From NCBI GenBank assembly GCA_910574455.1, contig CAJSYZ010000002.1, positions 4,241,671 to 4,305,670 on the forward strand: DNA of 64,000 nt. The letters are read 5' to 3'. The notes beneath the pieces were generated by a model, which saw only the letters and a list, made by a program, of their open reading frames with translations, was not told the origin of the DNA and ran no database searches. Shown in pieces: positions 1 to 11,307 of this stretch. Numbering within the stretch: position 1 is the first letter of the stretch; every line of letters begins with the position of its first letter. A program made the translations under genes and the position numbers. The stretch comes from Trichaptum fuscoviolaceum (lineage: Eukaryota; Basidiomycota; Agaricomycetes; Hymenochaetales; Trichaptaceae).

Positions 1-777
1 ACTGTCCAAGTACGGCTTCGCTGTGTCACGAGCATATTGTAGCGCAGACCCGGTCTTGTCCGCTGCATTATCGATGTGAGGTTGTAAAGCTTCCTTTGTG
101 CCATCGACCTTCGGCTGAAGAGTCTGCTGAGCGGAGGACATTAAGCCTTTCGTCGTCTCTAGAGCAGTGACAGCTGCCGACTGCAGCTTCGAGGTTAAGC
201 TTCCGTCTTGAGCGTTAGCCTCCGGAGTGATCTTCTGCTGACCCGCTTCAATGTATGTCTGAGGTATGCATTAGTACGGGTATTACGCTTGCACTACAAG
301 ACAGTGCTTACCTGAGCTGTTGCAAGCGCGCTTCCGGCATATGTCTTCGCAGTCTCAATGTACGACGAACCAGCGGCCTTCGCATCTTGCACGTCATGTT
401 GACCTTCTGCGGCCGCAGCGTCTGCCTTACGTGACAAGTCGTGCTGAAGAACGTCTGTTGAGGAAGTCTGATTCGCTGTTTCGGGGAACTTGTCCTGTAC
501 ACAATCTTATATTCAGTATATTCCGCTTGATATGCAAACTTCGAACTCACCTGGGCAACATCAGCCGCGTCGAGTGCAACACTTCGAACCTTCGAAGCCT
601 TTACTTCTGCTTCACGCTTCACTGTCTCGGGGTCTACATGAGCTCCCTGCTTTGCGTTTCTAATGACAACGAAAGTCAGCCCAGAAATGGCATCAGCAAG
701 GACATATCGACGCACTCTGCGGTGTATATGCCGTTCTCAACTGCCTGAGTCGCTGCATTGTTAATTGCTTGGGACAT
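1..777 (-). CDS. LEA-like amphipathic stress protein, 3' end cut by window edge
   Basis: I read exons 716-777, 551-659, 311-494 and 1-258, separated by introns of 52-56 bp with GT and AG ends; the model starts at the ATG at 775-777. The protein is hydrophilic and rich in Ala, Thr, Lys, Glu and Gln. It has repeated 11-mer-like amphipathic stretches (for example TAKTYAGSALATAQ and AADKTGSALQYARDTAKPYL) and no signal peptide or membrane segment. This composition is typical of late-embryogenesis-abundant or CsbD/Hsp12-like proteins, which are thought to coat membranes or proteins during desiccation or stress. The family assignment is by composition only. The C-terminus lies beyond base 1. Confidence 0.6.
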
Positions 778-1150
778 TGTGATGATGGTAAGAAATATGA
801 TGAATGTAACTGGTGAATTGACAATGGATTCGTGAGGAGCCTTATATACATTTGCAACCAGGTAGCATATAGTCATCCAGTGGTGCTCCTAGTTATAGTG
901 GAGGTACGATGATCCTTTCATGACGTCACTGATACTGCCAGGTGTCGCAATTCTGGCAAGAGAACTTTCCTTTTTGGGACTGTAAAGAATGAGTGGCTTT
1001 TGCAGTGACGAATTGCGTCATAAATCAATACAGCGGAAATAAACAAAAGATGGGAATAATATAATCCGTATGCAAATTTTATCATCATCAAATGGCACAA
1101 TTAGGACTCGAGCTTCAAATCGCACAGATAGAAGTATCATAGAAACACTC
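778..1150. other. Intergenic, convergent side unclear
   Basis: This is 373 bp between the LEA-like gene start and the 3' end of the DUF6534 gene. It is AT-rich and would hold the LEA-like promoter. I see no gene or repeat in it. Confidence 0.4.
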
Positions 1151-2912
1151 CTAACCCATACTCTCAGTCATCTTCGTATCAGTGGCTCCTTGGCTAACAT
1201 CTGCTTCAGATCCGCTCGATGTGTCTGTTTCCCGACGTCCAGAGCTCTTCGACCACTTCGAAATCCGGCGAGGAGGATAGGGATTTTCCTGGTCAGCATA
1301 GCTTTTCTCGGACTCTAACCCCGGAGGGAATGGGACGCCCCTTTCGTCTGGTGCATCGTCCGAACGACGCGACCGTGATAGCCCAGAGAACTCCTCACCA
1401 AGGCTCCCGAACCTCCCTCCGCCGTCCGATCGTGAGCGCTCATCATTCGTAAAGAGGAATGGCGGGTCGAGGAAGCTTGACAAAACCGGCCTTGTACCAC
1501 TCGCAGCTGACGTCTGTGTCGTCCTCGTTGCTTTTCCATTGCCAGATATCTTCTCCGAGTCAACATTATCGGTGTGATTCCGATATGGCTGGGAAACACT
1601 GGAGTCTTCGGGAGTTTGACTCGAATTACCCCCAATACGTGCGAACTGAAGCTCGGAACGCTTGCCGGCTTCGGCATCTTCTGCTACAGGACCTTTACCC
1701 CGGCGTCGGATACGCTCGAGCTCAACTTTTCCCTTCCGCGCCACGAACTCTCGGGAATTGAGCGTTGCGAGGAGGGATGTGCAATAGACTTCAAGGCGCA
1801 ATCTGTAAGTGTGCTGTTCTCTGGATTTCATGGTGACTCACTTCGGGATACAATTACGTGGAACGGGAGGAAGAATATTCCGGTAGGTTTGATTGCGTAC
1901 TGCAGAGGAATTAGATTTATTGTAAGACATACATAGGTCGTCACTCACCGACAACACTTCTCCTAATTGTACTACCGCCTGCAGCACACCACGCTGAACC
2001 GAGAACAGTATGAGAGCGTTTATCATATTATTCGCACGTTGCACGTTCGTCTTCCGGATGCCTAACTGCCAGCACAGGACTGCGACAATGCTGAGATCAC
2101 ACGCTAGCGCCGTGCCTCGGGCGATGTTGAACGCGAGGTGATTGAGAGGCGAGACAACAATTGTCAATATGTCATGCAATTTAAGCTGGACCGCCGGAAG
2201 GACGAGACCGGTCGCGAGTGAGGTCACGGAGACACCGATAAGGAGTATGATTATAATGAGAGGGGCTTTGACTAGTTCATATTCGTAAGTAAGAACATGG
2301 AATGAGAAATAAGTAGTGTCATATATGTACTCACGAGCGCGGATAGTGTTAATGTAAAAGAGTTGGACGATGAACACCAGAATAGAAGTAAGCACATATT
2401 CAATCTGGAGAAAAACAGTTGATGAGTTCTCATAACAACTCTTCCGCACATATACTCAGCATACAGGAAATTCCCTACGTCAATAAGTTAATGGCAAGAT
2501 GCAATAAGTATTTAAGGCGACTTACTTCACGTCTGGGGCTAACATCTCCGTGATACCCCACGATAGCACGGTGTAATAGTAGGCGCAGTACATAAACAAA
2601 GCTAGAGCGGCCGAATCCAGAACGCTGGGTAAAAGATATCAGACATAGTATCCTAAGGGTAGAACACGCAGGACTCACAAAATGACAGCAACGAGGATAA
2701 GCCAAGCACTTCGATCTGTATTTCCGTAATGATTATAGTAGTAAAACGTTTGAAGGACTGTGATGCCATATATACTTCGCCGATGATTGGAAAGAGATGC
2801 ACAACCATTCGTAGTAAATCACATACATCGCTGCAAGGAATGTAGAGATGAGGGGTGGGCCCCATGTTTCCGCGATACTGTGCCCGATGAGATTATCTGT
2901 TGGCGCGGACAT
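1151..2912 (-). CDS. DUF6534-type polytopic membrane protein
   Basis: The eight-exon model (2827-2912, 2679-2774, 2526-2624, 2465-2474, 2335-2404, 1949-2271, 1842-1899, 1151-1788) gives 459 residues in frame. It includes a 10-bp micro-exon at 2465-2474, needed to join APDVK to EFPIEYVLTS. The N-terminus MSAPTDNLIGHSI is followed by about seven hydrophobic segments. The segment IFFLPFHVIVSRIYCTSLLATLNSRE is split by the last intron, and its end (SLLATLNSRE) is the signature of the DUF6534 family. The cytosolic tail of about 200 residues is charged and serine-rich. The family is abundant in Agaricomycetes and has no assigned function. The gene lies at the edge of the duplicated peptide and UstYa cluster; a role there is only inference from position. 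Confidence 0.8.
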
Positions 2913-3825
2913 GTATTCCACTTGTTTTGCGATACGCAAAGAACGATGATACTCTCGGGGGGAGGTGGAGACGAACTTTGCGAACATACTCTGGTGTTTG
3001 ACTTTATACGCCGCAGGGTGAAGAAAAAGAGGGGGACGATCCTTAGCCACATTTCGTTCCGGAAGACTCTGAAGTTCGGGCCCGCCCAAGCGTGTTATGC
3101 AACGACGTTGACAGCAAAGGCGAAGAAATGGCAGACAATGCTTATTGGAGTCGAACATGTTGAGGAGCGAAGAGCGAAGAAGTGACATGCGGCGAGCGTT
3201 TTATGTTCGTTAAGGTTCTCATGCCTGGCCTCAAGCGAGCACTATCCTCTATGAAGGAATGCAGAATACCCAACCTTCCAGTTAGCATAGGTGTCGACAG
3301 TTAGGAGGGGGATCGAGAAGTGGGCTGCAGATTCAGAAGTGTCGCCAAACGAAGTTCAAACTCCGCGACCTCTGCCTTTCCGGGTCGACTTGCCAAACAT
3401 TACTTTGCGCAACGTCAACACACTCCATGCCATTGAGGCGAAGAGCGAATAAAGTCTATCGGAGTGAGCGTCTTACTTCGTGGTGCAATGTGTTAGACCG
3501 TCGCCCTAAATCCTCACGGAAAGTGTATGCTATGTTAGATAGCAGTTGGGCGCAACGCTTGACGGCGTATAGCAAAGAGCTCTTGATTAGGGACCTGAGG
3601 TGCTCGCGGGTTTTTAAAAAGAGGAATGTGCTCTTTGCGCATTCATTCTATGTGTACACACAACGTGTTACAAAGAAGCTAACTTCTTTACAAAGATAGG
3701 ATAAGAGGAGCATATACTGTAGCATACAAGGATAACAACGTCAAAAGCTGGACATCATAAAGCGATGGGCACGGACACTTACCTCAGACCAGTCTCCGCA
3801 TAGGTTTATTCGGGCCAAATGCTTC
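2913..3825. other. Non-coding stretch
   Basis: This is about 900 bp between two minus-strand genes. Short open frames exist on both strands, but none has a recognisable domain or credible splice context. It would contain the promoter of the DUF6534 gene. I see nothing else in it. Confidence 0.4.
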
Positions 3826-4761
3826 CTAAACATCGCTACGCCCCTCTTCGCTTTGGAACAACCAAAATCCTGTTCATTGCATGAGTTCCACAACTTCCCA
3901 ATAGATCGAGACTATTTACCGAATCTGGGAGCTGCTCTGTCTTGAACGAAATCGAGCTTGCAATCGGAGCTACCGCAAGCGACTTCGAACAAAAAACTAG
4001 ATTGAGATGGACAATGGAAGGACGGGGTGTAGTCTCGAATTGCCGTCGCATTGAGTGTACCTATCAGCCTTCGCCTAGCTGGCTTCGTGTTCCAGGCGTA
4101 CGTCGTTGGTGGATCCAAGGGTGACCAAGGCCTGCTCGGCTCTTCCAGCTGCCAAACCTCCAATGACTGAATTTGACCCTCTCCGCTATAACTTCTGTGC
4201 GGAGCAATCCGACCTCGAGTGGGAAACATCGATGCTATGACGCAGTTCTCCAGACCATAATCATGAGCAGTGAACAACATGATAACCGAATGCTAAAACG
4301 CACAAGGTAATTAGCTCGGTTATAGATGCATTTCCTGAATGCGTGCGCACCGTGTCATCTAATAAGACCCTCCGCGTATTTGGCGACTTTGCCTTCGCGT
4401 TCCCTGAATCAAGGATACCAAAATACTCCGGGAAATCATATCTCTTCAGAGGCCAGTTCGGAGAGGAAGCGTTTCGAGTAAGCTGGTCGAAGCCCAGATA
4501 TGTACTCGGTCGAAGAGTTGGTACAGGAGAGGGTTGCCGGGAGTTGTACAAGTCGACGCTCAGCCAGGTTAGATTTATGGAAGTGATTATGATTGCAATT
4601 ATCGCTCCGTATAGCATCCAACTGTCACCACATGCTCTAACCTTTCCGCTCGAAGGGAAGGGTCGCTTCTCGGACAGAGAGGGTAGAAGTACATCCGTGT
4701 CTTCAGAGATGAAATCGTCATGAGGCGAGGTAGTTTCGGAAGGTAAGCGCGAATAGCTCAT
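3826..4761 (-). CDS. Single-pass membrane protein of an unnamed Agaricomycete family (copy 1)
   Basis: Exons 4351-4761, 3920-4292 and 3826-3869 give 275 residues. The short cytosolic N-terminus (MSYSRLPSE) is followed by one hydrophobic segment around residues 50-70 (MLYGAIIAIIITSINLTWL). A lumenal domain follows with RPSTYLGFDQ, LEVWQLEEPS, FLFEVACGSSDCKLDFVQD and a C-terminal APRFG-FWLF. I recognise this layout from many uncharacterised basidiomycete proteins; function unknown. An upstream in-frame ATG at about 4809 is possible, but MSYSRL fits the family start better. It is divergent from the membrane-protein gene at 5445, leaving a shared upstream region of 680 bp. A second, broken copy of the gene lies at about 15535-16400. 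Confidence 0.72.
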
Positions 4762-5444
4762 GGCCCTGTAGATAGTTCTGGAGAGAGGAATCCAAGACGT
4801 TGAATACACGATGAGTCGCCGACATTATGATGATTAGAGCAGAAACAATTGATGGTAAACACGAATTCACATGAGGCTAATTTGGGCACCATTAAAGTTC
4901 AGTCTCCGCCCGAACTTTTGCCAAACCTTAAAACGCGGTGCTTGTCTACATGATACGATCAACGAACAACGCCCAGGACATCAATGCACATTCGCAAATA
5001 ATACATGTAAGAGGTTTGCCATTATTCGGGATCAACGCTCTGACCCGAATAGAATTGACTCCATGTGTATCTTCCATCACCGCACACTTCTCCCGCTCTC
5101 CCAGACATTCGGAGATATGAGCCAAGCGTGTAGAATTCCGGGCTAAATACCACTCGTCTGCGGGCTTCTCTTCCTAGAACGTCCTCGGCGCCGGACATGA
5201 GTTCTCGCATCAATATCAGCTCTTTCTTCCGACCTTCCTTAGCCGTGTCTCGTGCTCTTCGCCATCTTAGGCCGGACAGATATTGATTGCTGGATTGCCT
5301 GCTGTCGAGAAACGTCAACCTGAACCTGATTGTCTTTTGCGGAGAATCCCCAATAATGGGTTGTTGGTCCTTATTTGAGCTCATGCTCGGCTAGCAGAGA
5401 CATCGAGCTCCTCGTCCTTCTCTCGACCCCAACAAGTGCCAGTA
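4762..5444. promoter_or_regulatory. Shared upstream region of divergent genes 3826-4761 and 5445-6597
   Basis: This is 683 bp between two divergently transcribed starts. The equivalent interval in the second copy (about 16400-16959) is clearly related near both ends but has diverged in the middle. No specific binding site could be identified by eye. Confidence 0.4.
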
Positions 5445-6597
5445 ATGTCCAGCTTAGACCCGGCTCTCAAAGTTCTTCTGGATGATTCCTTCACAGGATC
5501 CAACGTGGCTTGCATTCTCTACGGTTCGAAACTTCAATAATTTGCTTGAGAAAACATAACTTCTGACTTAGAGCTCTTCCATTAGGTGCTTATTTGATTA
5601 TTGCACTCTCTAATATCTATCTGCTGTACAACAAGGGGTCGCGTTTTCTCCTAGCCTACACAGCTGTATTGGTATGCATCACCACGGTGTACATGGGCGT
5701 AGCAGTGAACTATGCGCAAGTCCTGATTGTGGACGATCCAACAAGTCCCGACCTCTTATCGGTCTGGCCTCAAGTTGTGGTTGACTCGGCATACACCGTC
5801 AACAATTGGCTCACTGACGGATACCTGGTAAATGACAATCATTTCGTTCATGCAATCCACTGTGCGCTCAACCCACTCTCGGAATAGATCTATCGCTGTT
5901 ATGTGATTTGGTGCGGGGCGTATCACAGCCTCATCCTTCTCCTGCCCATCGCTGTCTACCTGGGATCGATGGGGTGCTCGATAGCCCTCCTGGTATTTAC
6001 CGCAAATCCAGGCGCATCGTACAGCACACACATTGTCCAGGTGTTCGGAACAGCGACGTGGTCACTATCGCTTAGTCTGAATGTCATTGTGACGCTACTC
6101 ATCTCCGGTCGGCTCATCTACTATCGCACTCGATCCCGCAAAGTCCTTGGTACCAGCCACGGAAGAGTATACACAACTATTCTTGCGATTACGGTGGAGA
6201 GTGCCGCGCTATACGCAATCTTCGAATTAATCGTCCTTGCCACCTTCCTTAAGAACAGCGCCACCGAAAACGTCTTCTTCCCTATGCTTGGGAACGTTCA
6301 AGTAAGACTGAATTTCATCCATCCTATCTTGAAGCATCTCTGATAAAGCCTTGTTACCAGGTTATCGCGCCCAATCTCATCATATTCCGTATTGCGAACG
6401 GCATTTCTTTCACCTCTGAGATCACTCATCCTACCGAATCCACGAACATCAAGTTCGCAAGTCGCAAACCAACCATGCTACCTTCCAGGGATGAATCACA
6501 CACTCAGATTGGAACGGGATATTCGCAGCCCAGCACATCGGAAAAGAAACGTACAATTTCATCTTCATCACAGGAGAACTCCATTCAGATAGTGTAG
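5445..6597 (+). CDS. Polytopic (about seven-TM) membrane protein, copy 1
   Basis: Exons 5445-5523, 5586-5827, 5888-6301 and 6361-6597 give 323 residues. The start MSSLDPALKVLLDDSFTG precedes several hydrophobic segments such as AYLIIALSNIYLLY, AYTAVLVCITTVYMGVAVNY, LILLLPIAVYLGSMGCSIALL and IVTLLISGRLIYY. A serine-rich cytosolic tail follows. The architecture matches the many receptor-like integral membrane proteins of Agaricomycetes; ligand and function are unknown. It lies tail to tail with the intact UstYa oxidase gene. A second intact copy at 16960-18115 encodes an almost identical protein although many third codon positions differ. Confidence 0.8.
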
Positions 6598-6758
6598 TTA
6601 AATGTCCTCGTTTCTTGGGAGGTTTGATATTGTCTCTTGCTTTGTTATGTCTTCTTTCTTATGACTCGTTGTAATTGCAATTTCAGTAATGCAAGTGATA
6701 TATAATTAAATCCTCTAGAGAAAAGTAGAAAGGAGCAACGTAAACAAGAGAGGCATGG

Positions 6759-7398
6759 TCAATAGCTGGCTGCATCCGTTTTATTTTTGCCCTTCGTCTC
6801 GTATTCAACAAGGTTCCTCTGCATTTCCGCATACACGGCAGACCAGTCCCGGCACACGCGAGCGACGTCCGATTTACCCTCGGGCTCGAGTTGTGTATCT
6901 GCAGAACACAGTATTAGTTCCCGCACGTAGTTTGCGCAGTGCTCGATATGTTTGATATTGCCACTCCCGATCGGCTTGACGAATATCGAATGACGCATCC
7001 TGTCGAGGCAATGGAGCGTATGCAGCATGGTGACCGCGAATGTACGGTAGTGTGGTCCAAGGTGGACCACACCGCGTCCTACGGAGGGGGGGAGGAGGGC
7101 CTCCCATTCTTCATCGGCCTCGGTTCCGTTCAGCCCATAGTGGACAGACTGTTCGGAGATAAGGATGACCTTCTCATCCAAGCCTGGGACATCCAGTCTT
7201 GCAGGAAAGTCGTCATTGATGTAGGCTAACAACGTGTTAGCGAAAATATTATGGATTTGCGAATTCAGCGTTCGGCTCACAGTATTGCCTGGTCGATACT
7301 GCTGTTGACCTCCGCAGTGTGAGAGCCAAGTAGATATTGAGAAGCCCTAAGAGGGCTACAGAAAGTTTGACAATGAAAAGGCTGCGCGAAGAGACCAT
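6759..7398 (-). CDS. UstYa-family (DUF3328) oxidase, canonical motifs
   Basis: Exons 7281-7398 and 6759-7225 give 194 residues. The N-terminus has one membrane anchor (about residues 8-27, FIVKLSVALLGLLNIYLALT), then YSYINDD and the body. Both family signature motifs are present: HTLHC at about residues 108-112 and HIEHC at about 132-136, followed by ANYVRELILC. In characterised pathways (ustiloxin, phomopsin, asperipin, cyclochlorotine) UstYa proteins are metal-dependent oxidases in the secretory route that cyclise or hydroxylate peptide cores. All elements expected for activity are visible, so this is the best candidate modifying enzyme for the small peptides encoded from 9.4 kb onward. A degraded copy lies at about 18310-18860. 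Confidence 0.85.
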
Positions 7399-9374
7399 TC
7401 TAGTCGTACTAAGCCTGCATAGTAAACACAGGTTAAAGCCAGATTCAGTTCCTGGTGTACATGAGTGTACTCACCAGAACTTTGCTGGGTATCATAGTTA
7501 ATAATATCAGCCGGTATCGCCTTCTACATGTACAGGTTTCCGTGAGATACCCGGATTCGCCATGCCGTCCAACAGAGCATGCGCTGCATGAGAAACATCA
7601 TCTCCTCGAATGATGATAAAAGTGCGACTCTCTTCTTCTGCCCGGCCTACATCAAAGCATCCACATAGTACCGCACAGAGAGACCCTTGATCTTAATACA
7701 CCCGAGGACAATCTTGAGCTGTGCTCCACTTATTAGTCTTCTTGATGATCAGAGAATCCAGCGCGCGCCCATGACCATTCAAAATGGAAGATACGTGCTA
7801 ACAATGTGCCAGCAAAGCGTAACAATGAGGTGTAGTGTTTCAAACACTGTGTTTGCATCATTCTCCAAAGGTGCTCGGTCGTCGGAGGCAAACCCCAAAA
7901 TCAACGGTCGAACATATCCAGGCTGACGGAAGATGCATCGTGCGTCAATTGGCGCTCGCCGCTCGCTCGCTCGGACACGGCGTGGTAAAGCAATACAGAC
8001 ATAGGAGCTATAGATTTTGATGGGAATTCGCAGTAACAACGTTCTTGATCAGATCAATGGGAAGGAGAGCTTCGTCGTTGAGTCTCGACCAGTGCGACAA
8101 CTTGAACTTGACCGTGAGAAACGTTGTTCTCCGCACGCACTGCTTTGTTGAACTTGAACCACTGGCATGGCCACGGCAACTTGTTCATCTACCTCTCTTT
8201 CTACACCCGAAAAATTGAAGTTAAACAAGAAGTCTTGATCAAGGAGGTCTACGCAAGGTACCCCCTAACTGGAACGAACGCACGCAATTACCGTATCTAT
8301 CCAAGCTTCTTCTGAGTACGCTTGATTGAACTCAGCACCCATTCTCACTATAAACCGTTATGATCATGATAACCAGGAGCTTCGATACAGAAATAACAAC
8401 TCAGTAAAATACGGTCAGGCTATACCTTCCTGTGCTCCTAGCCTATGATACCTTATGGTCAGTTCATACTACTTCATTCTTGTAAAAGGGTACTTGCCAC
8501 GGTCCTGACGACTTTCTCATCTATACCAGACGCCCTCAGCCCCCAGTCTGCGATCCACCCGGAGTAGTGGAGACTATATACTTCACCCCAGCAATACTTC
8601 TCCATTATGAGAACTCTCAGGCCAGCCGGACATCCGCATTCTTGCAACTGGGGATTGGGATACTCATGACATCCCCTCTCCCAACAAAATGCTTGATCTC
8701 TCACACTCACCCATCTGTGTACACAGGAAGAAAGCTCTGCTGTTGGAGGCGAAAAATGACAGAGAGGCTGAGATTCCCAAGGGTGCCTGGACTGCCGAAC
8801 CGTGAAAACTGCAAAGCCTCAAGTTAATCATTGGTTACGCTCATCGAAATTATTTGATTCCTTATCTAGTCGATTCGCATACACGACTGGCTGCTTCTCC
8901 TGATTGTCCTATGGGCTTCTGCTTCGCCGACCTTCTTCCTTAATGATTGTTCTTATCCCGTTGGAAGAACGCCACGATGCCTTAAGGCTCCGCTTTGTCT
9001 TCTATCTGATGAGTAAGGTGACAGTCCTTGAAGCATGTTAAGCGTCCCACCAACTCGACCGAGAGCACGCGGTCCATTCGTCGTGTGCACGGACCGATCT
9101 TACACCCACAATCATGGGTCTATTCTTTTAGCCTTCGAGTCATTGCTTCCGAGTAATTCATCTCAGGAAGAAAATGCAGACATTGGGAACGTCTGGTCGC
9201 ATGAAGAAGTCAAAGCTTTCCAATGTGCCGGTGATTTGACCTATTCTTGAGCAGGAAAACTTTCAGGTTTCCGTGGTAATGGGTTGGTGGGATAAGCGAG
9301 GTTCACTGGTATTTAGATGACGCCTAAGACATTAGGCCTGCTATAACGTTTAGCACCGACATATTTCTCTCGCC
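7399..9374. other. Non-coding stretch with duplicated blocks
   Basis: No convincing gene. The segment at about 7700-7960 is related to segments at about 11460-11690 and 19020-19230. The part from about 8480 to 9300 is related in patches to about 12050-12480 upstream of the third peptide gene, including a shared agagcacgcggtcc/aaagcacgcggtac block. The last 300 bases probably form the promoter of the peptide gene at 9375. Confidence 0.45.
9271..9282 (+). promoter_or_regulatory. Conserved CCGTGG(A/T)AAT element upstream of peptide gene 1
   Basis: CCGTGGTAATGG lies about 104 bp before the ATG at 9375. Close matches occur before three other peptide genes: CCGTGGAAAT at 12467, CGTGGAAATGG at 14001 and CCGTGGAAATG at 23658, at 116-138 bp from their start codons. 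It may be a shared regulatory site or simply retained sequence from duplication. Confidence 0.4.
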
Positions 9375-9615
9375 ATGATCGCTAAGCTCATTGCTGCTTG
9401 GACTGCCTGCGCGTTACTGTTATTGAACGGAGTTGCGTTTGCACGTCCTCTAGGTTAGTTCAATTCTTTGCAATGCTCAAAAATCCTGCAAAACATGCCA
9501 ACCTTTCAATTTAGGCAGCTCCGTTGAACCAGCAGTCCAGACAGATGCCGCCGCTACTCCGGTCGTTTCACCGCTCGATGTGTTCTTCGCCGCTTACGAA
9601 GACGAAGAGGAATGA
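9375..9615 (+). CDS. Small secreted peptide precursor 1 (candidate RiPP precursor)
   Basis: Exons 9375-9453 and 9515-9615 give 59 residues. Exon 1 encodes a textbook signal peptide (MIAKLIAAWTACALLLLNG...ARPL). After a phase-1 intron, exon 2 encodes a short Ala/Val/Thr/Pro linker and then VFFAAYEDEEE at the C-terminus. The aromatic F-F-x-x-Y block and the acidic tail recur in four other genes of this window with the same intron position. No Lys-Arg Kex2 site is present. The stop TGA falls five bases before a conserved splice donor (9621) that three paralogues appear to use, so this copy ends one step earlier. The role as a modified-peptide precursor is inferred from architecture and the nearby UstYa genes. 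Confidence 0.75.
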
Positions 9616-11044
9616 TTTCAGTAAGAGATTCATAGCTTGGGCATATGCAACTCTCTAATATAAAAATACCAAAGTTTAACTTTAAACATCTCGTTCTCTG
9701 CCCCGCTAACAGTCCGTTGTTTCGCGACTTTAATGAAGCTAGGAGGACGCGCTTATATAGGCGATTCATCTGAGGACTTGTATTCTTTTGAAGTCGTTTT
9801 CCACTGCGCGAAACGATAGATTCTGTACAATGGAATGTATGTATAGATTTAATGAGCGTCTTGCCAGTTGTTTGTTTATCATCGCGGCTGAGGTGAGGAT
9901 CTTGAAAGTTGAATGTCCGCATCAACTTCAAGCTGAAGATGGAAACATACGAGATGTCAGTGATACCAAACGGTCATCGTAGCCTCTCTCTACCCAGCAA
10001 GAGCTTCCATTCACTGATATTTGTATGACAGCCACGGTAAGATGTGACCCACACTTCCCCCGGTCTCTCAATATTGCTGTATCAAAACGTGTAGAAGACA
10101 TTAGATCTTTAGAACTTTATCACGACTGCGGCTTAGTAAGAAAGGAACAGAAGCATTTCTTAATCTCCTCGTGGATTGTTAGGAAAGTAAATCTGGTATT
10201 GACATACATGATCAGACAGGTCTCAGGATAAGGAGGGCTTCTGGTTGATTCAACCGCTATTGTGTGTGTTATTTAATCTTTAAGTAAGTGGTCTTGTCAG
10301 ATTTGGATGCAAACGGTGACAGCAAATTGAAAGCACACTTCCTTCAGTAGACTCGACCCAGCCGCCACAATAGATGACTATACTTCTACTATAGCGGCTG
10401 GTTCACAAGTCTATTCCTACAGTACCACTGGCGGAAGGGTGTCTATCTGTACTGGCCCAAACAACCAGACAAACGAGTTGTTCCCCCTTCGCGTTCATAC
10501 GAAGATATTAATTTCTTTGGTCATCTCAACGTTATCCCAATGATAGATATCGCCAACCAAATCGAAGTAAGGGCAAAGGTGTCCGCGAATTTTAATGAAT
10601 CCAGTTTTCGGACATACTGGTAACTAAACTGTATGAAAGTTTTATCACGTCTATAACTTCACAAAGAAAAATGCGAACATATTTCGGTTCAACTCGGATG
10701 CACGACTACTCGCTTTCTTATCGTGGAGGTTGTCCAGTAGACTTTTGTTCCCCACTGATTGATATCCAACGACGGGTCCACCGCGGAGCTCTGGGATATC
10801 GCCGAACCTTCAGATGATGAATATAGTTGTCCAAGGACTACATACATGTAAATCAACAATTCTGGTAATTGGTTGTGATGCGAGTCCCGCTGTCATTCGA
10901 TTCGAAAGGGAGGAAATGTAGATAGACAGAAATATAACGGGCTCGTCGGTATATAAAGGCAGGTAGTACATACCACAGATCCTCATGATTCAAGTCCGCT
11001 AGACTTGAATAATAGCTTTCAGTAAAGACCCAAATCTTCAAGCT
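9616..11044. other. Non-coding stretch with a possible UstYa remnant
   Basis: Around 9810-9880 on the plus strand a short frame reads FCTMECMYRFNERLA, which resembles FCTMKCMHRTI in the decayed UstYa copy at 13 kb. That suggests another, almost erased, UstYa copy following peptide gene 1. From 10230 to 10850 there is no open frame of note. Confidence 0.35.
10950..10957 (+). promoter_or_regulatory. TATA box of peptide gene 2
   Basis: tatataaa lies 95 bp upstream of the ATG at 11045, a plausible distance for a fungal TATA element given a short 5' leader. Confidence 0.4.
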
Positions 11045-11307
11045 ATGATCGCCAAACTTGTTTTTTCATGGATACTAGTGTGCGCACTACTCCCAAAGGG
11101 AGGTGCACTTGCATTCCCAATAGCGCTAAGTCAGTTCAAATCTATAACAATTCAGGAACCATGGCCAACCCGGGCTAACCTCTCGAACCAGATAAAACCA
11201 TTCGTAGCGATGGTGTGTGTTGCAACTGTAGATCTGCCCAGGCCAACGGACTACCGATACCTGATTGTATTTTCTTCCGTGGATATGAACCGGACGACGA
11301 TGACTGA
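11045..11307 (+). CDS. Small secreted peptide precursor 2 (divergent linker with cysteines)
   Basis: Exons 11045-11129 and 11192-11307 give 66 residues. The acceptor at 11190-11191 follows a ctaac branch site and is the one I found that restores the frame; the resulting phase (1) matches the paralogues. The signal peptide is MIAKLVFSWILVCALL... The linker differs completely from the others and holds CCNC and one more Cys (PDC). The C-terminus is IFFRGYEPDDDD, so the F-F-x-x-Y-[EP] core and acidic tail are kept. As in peptide gene 1, the TGA lies five bases before a donor-like GTAAGTG. It was recovered only through splicing; the unspliced frame misses the core. Confidence 0.62.

Noticed and set aside
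1838..2449. A 203-residue minus-strand frame as a separate gene
   Set aside because: It contains genuine exons of the DUF6534 gene read through introns; splicing yields a better family match.
5022..5384. 120-codon minus-strand frame in the divergent promoter region
   Set aside because: It is not conserved in the second copy of the segment and has no recognisable domain.
5445..6597. Polytopic membrane proteins as Ste3-type pheromone receptors
   Set aside because: Hydrophobic segments are present but I see none of the Ste3 family sequence features; they fit the large unnamed Agaricomycete membrane-protein families better.
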